In this document: one piece after another, positions 58,201 to 64,000 of the stretch | Numbering within the stretch: position 1 is the stretch's first letter | Layout: each line of letters begins with the position of its first letter | Source of the DNA: Siphonodentalium dalli | Taxonomy: Eukaryota; Mollusca; Scaphopoda; Gadilida; Siphonodentaliidae | Assembly (NCBI GenBank): GCA_032622095.1 | Contig: CP136069.1 | Span: 35,314,194-35,378,193, forward strand | Direction: 5' to 3' | Length of the DNA: 64,000 nt | Notes under the pieces: model-generated | Seen by the model: the letters and a program-made list of their open reading frames with translations, nothing else | Database searches by the model: none | What the model was told of the DNA's origin: nothing | Translations under genes and position numbers: made by a program

Positions 58201-61200
58201 TATTGATAGATCAGGTGAGGTTAACATTTCAGATCAGGTGAGGTTAACATTTCAGATCAGGTGAGGTTAACATTTCAGATCAGGTGAGGTTAACATTTCA
58301 GCCTCTTATTGATAGATCAGGTGAGGTTAACATTTCAGCCTCTTATTGATAGATCAGATGAGGTTAACATTTCAGATCAGGTGAGGTTAACATTTCAGTC
58401 TCTTATTGATAGATCAGGTGAGGTTAACATTTCAGATCAGGTGAGGTTAACATTTCAGATCAGGTGAGGTTAACATTTCAGCCTCTTATTGATAGATCAG
58501 GTGAGGTTAACATTTCAGCCTCTTATCGATAGATCAGGTGAGGATAACATTTCAGATCAGGTGGGGTTAACATTTCAGCCTCTTATTGATAGATCAGCTG
58601 AGGTTAACATTTCAGATCAGGTGAGGTTAATATTTCAGCCTCTTATTGATAGATCAGGTGAGGTTATCATTTCAGCCTCTTATTGATAGATCAGGTGAGG
58701 TTAACATTTCAGCCTCTTATTGATAGATCAGGTGAGGTTAATATTTCAGCCTCTTATTGATAGATCAGGTGAGGTTAACATTTCAGATGAGGTGAGGTTA
58801 ACATTTCAGTCTCTTATCGATAGATCAGGTGAGGTTAACATTTCAGCCTCTTATTGATAGATCAGGTGAGGTTAACATTTCAGCCTCTTATTGATAGATC
58901 AGGTGAGGTTAACATTTCAGCCTCTTATTGATAGATCAGGTGAGGTTAACATTTCAGATCAGGTGAGGTTAACATTTCAGATCAGGTGAGGTTAACATTT
59001 CAGATCAGGTGAGGTTAACATTTCCCATCAGGTGAGGTTAACATTTCAGATGAGGTGATGTTAACATTTCAGTCTCTTATCGATAGATCAGGTGAGGTTA
59101 ACATTTCAGCCTCTTATCGATAGATCAGGTGAGGTTAACATTTCAGCCTCTTATTGATAGATCAGGTGAGGTTAACATTTCAGCCTCTTATTGATAGATC
59201 AGGTGAGGTTAACATTTCAGCCTCTTATTGATAGATCAGGTGAGGTTAACATTTCAGATCAGGTGAGGTTAACATTTCAGATCAGGTGAGGTTAACATTT
59301 CAGATCAGGTGAGGTTAACATTTCAGATGAGGTGAGGTTAACATTTCAGTCTCTTATCGATAGATCAGGTGAGGTTAACATTTCAGCCTCTTATTGATAG
59401 ATCAGGTGAGGTTAACATTTCAGCCTCTTATTGATAGATCAGGTGAGGTTAACATTTCAGCCTCTTATTGATATATGAGGTGAGGTTAACATTTCAGCCT
59501 CTTATTGATAGATCAGGTGAGGTTAACATTTCAGATCAGGTGAGGTTAACATTTCAGATCAGGTGAGGTTAACATTTCAGATCAGGTGAGGTTAACATTT
59601 CAGATCAGGTGAGGTTAACATTTCAGATCAGGTGAGGTTAACATTTCAGATCAGGTGAGGTTAACATTTTAGATCAGGTGAGGTTAACATTTCAGATCAG
59701 GTGAGGTTAACATTTCAGATCATGTGAGGTTAACATTTCAGCCTCTTATCGATAGATCAGGTGAGGTTAACATTTCAGATCAGGTGAGGTTAACATTTCA
59801 GTCTCTTATTGATAGATCAGGTGAGGTTAACATTTCAGATCAGGTGAGGTTAACATTTCAGCCTCTTATTGATAGATCAGGTGAGGTTAACATTTCAGCC
59901 TCTTATCGATAGATCAGGTGAGGTTAACATTTCAGATCAGGTGAGGTTAACATTTCAGCCTCTTATTGATAGATCAGGTGAGGTTAACATTTCAGATCAG
60001 GTGAGGTTAATATTTCAGCCTCTTATTGATAGATCAGGTGAGGTTAACATTTCAGATGAGGTGAGGTTAACATTTCAGTCTCTTATCGATAGATCAGGTG
60101 AGGTTAACATTTCAGCCTCTTATTGATAGATCAGGTGAGGTTAACATTTCAGCCTCTTATTGATAGATCAGGTGAGGTTAACATTTCAGCCTCTTATTGA
60201 TAGATCAGGTGAGGTTAACATTTCAGATCAGGTGAGGTTAACATTTCAGATCAGGTGAGGTTAACATTTCAGATCAGGTGAGGTTAACATTTCAGATCAG
60301 GTGAGGTTAACATTTCAGTCTCTTATCGATAGATCAGGTGAGGTTAACATTTCAGCCTCTTATTGATAGATCAGGTGAGGTTAACATTTCAGCCTCTTAT
60401 TGATAGATCAGGTGAGGTTAACATTTCAGCCTCTTATTGATATATGAGGTTAGGTTAACATTTCAGCCTCTTATTGATAGATCAGGTGAGGTTAACATTT
60501 CAGATCAGGTGAGGTTAACATTTCAGCCTCTTATTGATAGATCAGGTGAGGTTAACATTTCAGCCTCTTATTGATAGATCAGGTCAGGTTAACATTTCAG
60601 ATTAGGTGAGGTTAACATTTCAGATCAGGTGAGGTTAACATTTCAGATCTGGCGAGGTTAACATTTCAGATCAGGTGAGGTTAACATTTCAGATCAGGTG
60701 AGGTTAACATTTCAGATCAGATGAGGTTAACATTCCAGCCTCTTATCGATAGATCAGGTGAGGTTAACATTTCAGATGAGGTGAGGTTAACATTTCAGTC
60801 TCTTATTGATAGATCAGGTGAGGTTAACATTTCCGCCTCTTATTGATAGATCAGGTGAGGTTAACATTTCAGCCTCTTATTGATAGATGAGGTGAGGTTA
60901 ACATTTCAGATCAGGTGAGGTTAACATTCCAGCCTCTTATCGATAGATCAGGTGAGGTTAACATTTCAGATGAGGTGAGGTTAACATTTCAGCCTCTTAT
61001 TGATAGATCAGGTGAGGTTAACATTTCAGCCTCTTATTGATAGATCAGGTGAGGTTAACATTTCAGATCAGGTGAGGTTAACATTTCAGTCTCTTATTGA
61101 TAGATCAGGTGAGGTTAACATTTCAGATCAGGTGAGGTTAACATTTCAGATCAGGTGAGGTTAACATTTCAGATCAGGTGAGGTTAACATTTCAGATCAG

Positions 61201-63890
61201 GTGAGGTTAACATTTCAGATCAGGTGAGGTTAACATTTCAGTCTCTTATTGATAGATCAGGTGAGGTTAACATTTCAGATCAGGTGAGGTTAACATTTCA
61301 GATCAGGTGAGGTTAACATTTCAGATGAGGTGAGGTTAACATTTCAGATCAGGTGAGGTTAACATTTCAGATCAGTTGAGGTTAACATTTCTTTTCTTTT
61401 CTTAACCATTTCTATAGCATTTTGTACCAAAGAATAGGAATCCTTCTGCATTTTTATTATCTTTTCCGCTGTTTGTCGTCTGCTTTTATTAGGCCTTATT
61501 TTAATAATTTGGTGCGTGGATTTAACCCTTTACCCAACAGAAGGGCCCTGTGCCAATGCATTCTCTTATATATGCGAGTCGACCATAGGTCGCCTCGCAT
61601 ATATAAGAGAATGCATTGGCTTAACACATTAAAAATTATAAAATTGTTAAAGAATGTAACAAAAAATGGTAAAAAGTGTTAAAAAAAAGGATTTTTTTTA
61701 GGCCAATGCATTCTCTTATATATGCGAGGCGACCTATGGTCGACTCGCATATATAAGAGAATGCATTGGCACAGGGCATAACTGTAACTATCACAATGTG
61801 GTCAAGGAGCCGGTTCCAATGATATCCATATTTGTATGGTTCTATTGAGACAGACCGAAGATATTTTAGGCTGTTGAAGCTTTATTTGGCCGGTTTTGGC
61901 CGGTTTGTTGGGTAAAGGGTTAAAGCACCCACATATCAAATTCATTAGGCCAAACAAAATAAATTTCTCAGACACCTGCCTCCTCATAAAAATATGGGTG
62001 CTTTTTGTGGCCCAATGAAAATATAATTTATACATTATCCTGCTGCTCGGATTCACAAACGAGATGTCCATGATCTCACGGGCCATAAATCTAGCTAGTC
62101 ACATTTCAACTTGTATTTGATATTTCGCGTTATTTCTGATGAAATTTTCATTTTGGTTTGTTTAATCTGTATATACTTGGGTTGTACCTTTTTGGTTTTT
62201 TTAATCTGTATATACTTGGGTTGTACTACAGACCTTTACATTGGTATTGTATTAGCACTTAATCATGAGAAGAGATCTGTATTTAACTCTTTAATAACTA
62301 AATTATCACTGAAAGAATATTTAGGTATAATATGATCATATAGTAAACGTAATTTGCGCCCGTTTGTTACTGTTCATGGGATTATCGGATGAATTTTTAT
62401 CTTTAGAAGGATTTGATGATAAACCGTAACGGGACACATGACAATCATATATATGTAAATAATCACATATAAAGTAAATGTTTGGCAGATGTGTCGTTTA
62501 TACTGACCGTGTCATACGTGTCTCATTGCGCTCCGATGTAGGTTGTGATGTCATGATGCACATCTTGATGTCATGACGCCTTTACAGGTTTTCCAAAAAG
62601 TTATCTTAAAAGGACTCTGCAATCTTTCAATCGGAACTTACAGTTCCACTTTGTCGGCCTTGAACTTTGAGAATAATTCATCAATCTTTTAGGCGAAAAT
62701 ACCGTCAGAAAATGGAAGATAATATCTAAACGGCCAGTAAGGCCCCTATATTCCTCTTTCGGGGCAAATATTTTTAATAATTTTATAAAATATGTAAACA
62801 AAACTTTTTCATGCAATTTCACTTTTTTGTTAACCAGTGCTTTGGTTTAATTTACATTCAATTTTTTTAATATCTTTGGCTTTAGGAGCATGTTGTTCCT
62901 ACATATGATGAAGTTTAGCTAACATTTGCCGGAACAAAGTTTTTTATTTTTGCCCTGGAGCATTTTGCCCAATTATACATTTCGAGGTAGTATTAATCAA
63001 TACAAAATGGCGGCCGTCGCCAACAATAATTTTGGACTCTGCTGACCCTTGAGTTATGAATAAATTATCTATTTTAGGTAAGTTCAATCTATTTTAAAAT
63101 TGGGCTGAAAAAGTCGATTAGTATATCTCATATCCGCATACGTATACCCTAGGTCGCTTCGCTTCCACGGCTTTGCCGCAGGAGAGCGGGCGCTATAACA
63201 TGGTTTAAGGCTTGTTATGTGATAATTCTCTCGAAATGACTGAATGGGACTCCTTAATCATCTGCTTAAGGCCAAAACAAAAAACTTCTCTGTTTCCAAT
63301 AACATTGGGATAATTTTCGAGGCAGGCAGGGCTTTTTTTATCACAATTTTTTATTTATTTTTTGTAAATCTTTCAGCTGTAGTCACGGGTCCCATGGAAT
63401 ATGGTAGATCAGTAGGTATTGAAAATGAGCCAAGCATTGGATAAAAAACATACTGTTCCTTGAATTCATTCACTGCAGCAAGATCTCTACCAAAGTTGAG
63501 CTCTTATTAACCAACTTATAGTTGCTTTTGGGTTTGGGAAAACGATAAATATTCACAAATAGACTAGTCTTCTGGCGAAAATAAAAAAAAATTGATGCAG
63601 GCAAAATAATATCAGCCAGGCAGGGTATTGGAAACAAACAGTTTTTTTTTTTGGGTTAAATATTATCAAACCACTCTCAAATTGAATAATAGACTATTCC
63701 AATGTATACTTTCGTAACTAGATGGGAGAAGCCAGTCAGTAATGAAGGGGATGTATTTTTCAGGATCTATGGGTGGAGAGAAGATTAAGAGTGCTCGAGA
63801 GGCCTTGCTACTCTTCTTGAAAAGCTTGCCGATCGGTTGCCACTTTAATGTTATAGGGTTTGGCAGTGACTATAGAGCCATGTTTAATAA
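43192..63890 (+). CDS. VWA domain-containing protein 5A-like gene (gene B, 3' partial)
   Basis: Seven exons are proposed: 43192-43237, 48158-48360, 49208-49430, 55442-55599, 57440-57548, 58073-58177 and 63764-63890. They give 323 continuous codons. The protein starts [15 protein letters not shown], continues into a VIT domain, and enters the VWA domain at FIFLIDRSG, then SMGGEK, giving an intact DxSxS metal-binding motif. The order CGL, VIT, NPRY, DRSGSM is that of vertebrate VWA5A. The gene is the tandem neighbour and paralogue of gene A, same strand, about 21 kb downstream of its stop. Whether gene B also has a ubiquitin-like exon cannot be seen, because the window ends inside its VWA domain. 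Its introns carry many transposons and a 3.2-kb minisatellite. Confidence 0.9.
44359..46303. mobile_element. Element with TTCTCACGTGAGAA palindrome clusters
   Basis: The left end (TACCCTTAC, then TTCTCATGAGAATCTTA) and the right end (TTCTCATGAGAA, then TATGGGTA) are roughly inverted. Between 44470 and 44735 at least nine TTCTCACGTGAGAA-type palindromes occur, the last six with a 21-22 bp spacing. More CACGTG or CATGAG variants cluster at 45790-46290. The middle (44740-45790) is AT-rich and without a gene. It lies in the first coding intron of gene B. Confidence 0.6.
48158..48360 (+). CDS. Gene B exon: VIT domain, part 1
   Basis: Acceptor TTAATTTCAG, donor AAG|GTTTGT, 203 nt. It encodes [20 protein letters not shown], then [20 protein letters not shown], then [20 protein letters not shown]. 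The FxFPLDDxSAxY motif is the core of the VIT domain. The acceptor directly follows a dispersed repeat copy. Confidence 0.93.
49128..49178 (+). pseudogene. Partial duplicate of the start of gene B exon 49208-49430
   Basis: CTTCACAG then GACCCTACGATGAAGCTATA and CAGTCTGCACACACGACCGC closely match the exon start 90 bp downstream. The copy lacks the rest of the exon. Confidence 0.65.
49208..49430 (+). CDS. Gene B exon: VIT domain, part 2
   Basis: Acceptor AAATTTTCAG, donor ACAG|GTAATT, 223 nt. It encodes [20 protein letters not shown], then [20 protein letters not shown], and ends in [15 protein letters not shown]. The GDVFxCxxGNLPP and LPxxLNPRY motifs are VIT signatures. A partial copy of its first ~50 bp lies 90 bp upstream. 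Confidence 0.93.
49586..50208. mobile_element. TTAA-type element (CTCATTACCACTC termini)
   Basis: TTAACTCATTACCACTCTGA at the left and GAGTGGTAATGAGTTAA at the right, 17-bp perfect inverted repeats including TTAA. It contains a 36-bp tandem repeat near its right end. Confidence 0.75.
50068..50195. repeat. Tandem repeat, ~36-bp units
   Basis: Four units of AAAAGGTGCTTCTGAGGAAA followed by TGACGTAAGGTGAC-like sequence. Confidence 0.8.
51190..51290. repeat. TGTATGACTGTGTGTCTG and GTAT microsatellite
   Basis: Repeated TCTGTATGACTGT words with a (GTAT)n run, inside the Harbinger-like element. Confidence 0.8.
51555..52332. mobile_element. ATGTGTA-rich element nested in the Harbinger-like element
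   Basis: ACTAATGTGTAG at the left and CTACACATTAGT at the right are a perfect 12-bp inverted repeat. Many ATGTGTA and TACACAT words, several paired as palindromes such as TACACATAATGTGTA and ATACATGTGTAT, cluster in both ends. The centre is AT-rich without a gene. Confidence 0.6.
52780..52945. repeat. 39-bp tandem array, left part
   Basis: Units of AAAGCCATTAAATTAGGTG followed by TATGTCGTCATCACTTACAT. The array resumes at 54935. Confidence 0.85.
52946..54934. other. 2.0-kb sequence interrupting the 39-bp array
   Basis: Not part of the array and without a recognised gene. It has a poly-A run near 52962, a (TCACATGACC) area near 53100-53140, and AATAAAGAGCGT words repeated at 53960-54130. No clear inverted ends were found, so its nature as a mobile element is an inference. 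Confidence 0.45.
54935..55190. repeat. 39-bp tandem array, right part
   Basis: Six or seven units of the same sequence as at 52780-52945, some separated by an extra TTTTATTAGG. Confidence 0.85.
55442..55599 (+). CDS. Gene B exon: VIT to VWA linker, part 1
   Basis: Acceptor GTACTTTTTAG, donor AAG|GTTAGG, 158 nt. It encodes [20 protein letters not shown], then [18 protein letters not shown] and more. The PY-L segment and following strand fit the end of the VIT region, and both phases fit the neighbours. Confidence 0.85.
56027..56197. mobile_element. Right part of a TTAA-type MITE with hairpin module
   Basis: GTCTCCCATAGGGAGCCTCG, TTTACCTTGACCTTGTAAGC and the right end GTCATGAAAAGGTTAA. The left end is missing. 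Confidence 0.65.
56282..57240. mobile_element. Possible inverted-repeat element (GGCCAAAAAAAACAG ends)
   Basis: GGCCAAAAAAAACAG then TTTTTTGATTCTC at the left is matched in reverse by GAGAATCAAAACACC then TTTTTTTGTTGCC at the right. No target duplication was found. Confidence 0.4.
57440..57548 (+). CDS. Gene B exon: VIT to VWA linker, part 2
   Basis: Acceptor CTTTATACAG, donor AAAA|GTAAGT, 109 nt. It encodes [20 protein letters not shown] and then [16 protein letters not shown]. FDxDxxLxIxY is typical of the segment just before the VWA domain in this family. Confidence 0.87.
57694..58018 (+). mobile_element. tRNA-derived SINE
   Basis: Starts TGGCGCTGTGGTCCAGTGG (A-box-like) with TTTGAATCCCACT (B-box-like) about 40 bp later. 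It ends GTGCTATATAAATG and an ATTATT-rich tail, a 3' end common to many animal SINEs. It lies about 50 bp upstream of a gene B exon. Confidence 0.7.
58073..58177 (+). CDS. Gene B exon: start of VWA domain (DRSG)
   Basis: Acceptor TTTTGTTTCCAG, donor ATCAG|GTGAGG, 105 nt. It encodes [16 protein letters not shown] and ends in [10 protein letters not shown]. It supplies the DRS half of the MIDAS motif. The last 16 bp of the exon and the first 18 bp of the intron are the seed of the tandem array that follows. Confidence 0.92.
58161..61391 (+). repeat. Minisatellite grown from the gene B exon/intron junction
   Basis: Two unit types alternate irregularly. The short unit (23 bp) is ATCAGGTGAGGTTAACATTTCAG, written here as ATCAG, GTGAGG and TTAACATTTCAG. 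The long unit (37 bp) adds CCTCTTATTGATAG in front. The exon end, CTTATTGATAGATCAG|GTGAGG, is the seed. Roughly a hundred units cover 3.2 kb. Point variants such as GATATATGAGG recur at about 59470 and 60438, which shows larger internal duplications. Confidence 0.95.
61522..61923. mobile_element. piggyBac-like MITE (CCCTTTACCCAACA), copy 2
   Basis: TTAACCCTTTACCCAACAG at the left and TGTTGGGTAAAGGGTTAA at the right. Nearly identical to 30167-30551 apart from small insertions, including a doubled GCCGGTTTTG near the right end. Confidence 0.87.
61924..63763. other. Gene B intron with minor repeats
   Basis: A 45-bp direct repeat (TTAATCTGTATATACTTGGG) at 62160-62230. Possible inverted ends at 63265-63300 (CTGTTTCCAATAACATTGGG) and 63600-63650 (ATTGGAAACAAACAG). 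A dispersed repeat copy at 63680-63755 touches the acceptor of exon 63764. Confidence 0.45.
63764..63890 (+). CDS. Gene B exon: VWA domain, second part
   Basis: Acceptor GTATTTTTCAG, donor AATAA|GTAAGT, 127 nt. It encodes [20 protein letters not shown] and then [20 protein letters not shown]. It is closely similar to the gene A exon at 1707-1833 and has the same length and phases. Confidence 0.93.
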
Positions 63891-64000
63891 GTAAGTGTTT
63901 TTGCTATACTTGTATTTTGATTTATTTCTTTTCTTAAAGATTTGCTTCAGGTCAGCTTATAGTAGACTCCATGATTATCAATCGAAACAGGAGCAATCAA

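Noticed and set aside
58489-60126. Open frames within the 58-61 kb array as genes.
   Set aside because: They are translations of tandem units and exist only because 37 + 23 bp is a multiple of three.
58161-61391. CRISPR-like appearance of regularly repeated units.
   Set aside because: No unique spacers, animal DNA context, and the unit derives from the neighbouring exon/intron junction.

Overview
This window is nuclear DNA of an animal, probably a marine invertebrate; a mollusc or another lophotrochozoan is my guess, from the repeat style only. It is intron-rich and AT-rich. Two tandem + strand genes have coding exons of roughly 25-260 nt with GT/AG boundaries, separated by introns of up to several kilobases that are packed with small inverted-repeat transposons.

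GENES. Gene A (1707-22034, 5' end outside the window) and gene B (43192-63890, 3' end outside the window) are paralogues of the von Willebrand factor A domain-containing protein 5A family (VIT domain, then VWA domain, then a family-specific C-terminal region). Gene A shows the VWA domain from just after its DRSG motif, the middle region, and the full C-terminus to a stop codon. Gene B shows its ATG, the VIT domain and the start of the VWA domain. The exon after DRSG is 127 nt with the same phases in both genes. The spliced gene A exons form one continuous frame of 567 codons including the stop. Most striking, gene A has a complete ubiquitin-like domain encoded by one phase 1-1 exon (18684-18941), inserted between the VWA5A middle region and its C-terminal region.

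REPEATS. 1-22 kb (introns of gene A): a hAT-like element, a tandem family with units of about 150 bp, a Tc1/mariner-like palindrome, several hairpin MITEs, and a 1-kb element carrying about 19 copies of the palindrome TTGGACTTAAGTCCAA. 22-43 kb (intergenic): tandem duplications, minisatellites, a 6.3-kb element with long terminal inverted repeats and an internal ~190-bp satellite, two decayed non-LTR retrotransposon 3' ends, and many nested piggyBac-like (TTAA) MITEs. 43-64 kb (introns of gene B): an element full of TTCTCACGTGAGAA palindromes, a PIF/Harbinger-like element with another palindrome-rich element nested in it, a tRNA-derived SINE, and a 3.2-kb minisatellite grown from the exon/intron junction that encodes LIDRS of the VWA metal-binding motif.

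Best candidates for something new: the VWA5A-ubiquitin fusion; the splice-junction minisatellite; a shared hairpin module carried by several otherwise different MITE families; and three elements built on the same plan (short terminal repeats plus clusters of one short palindrome) but with different palindromes. No tRNA, rRNA or CRISPR feature was seen. All exon boundaries were read by eye from splice consensus, phase and family similarity, without transcript data.
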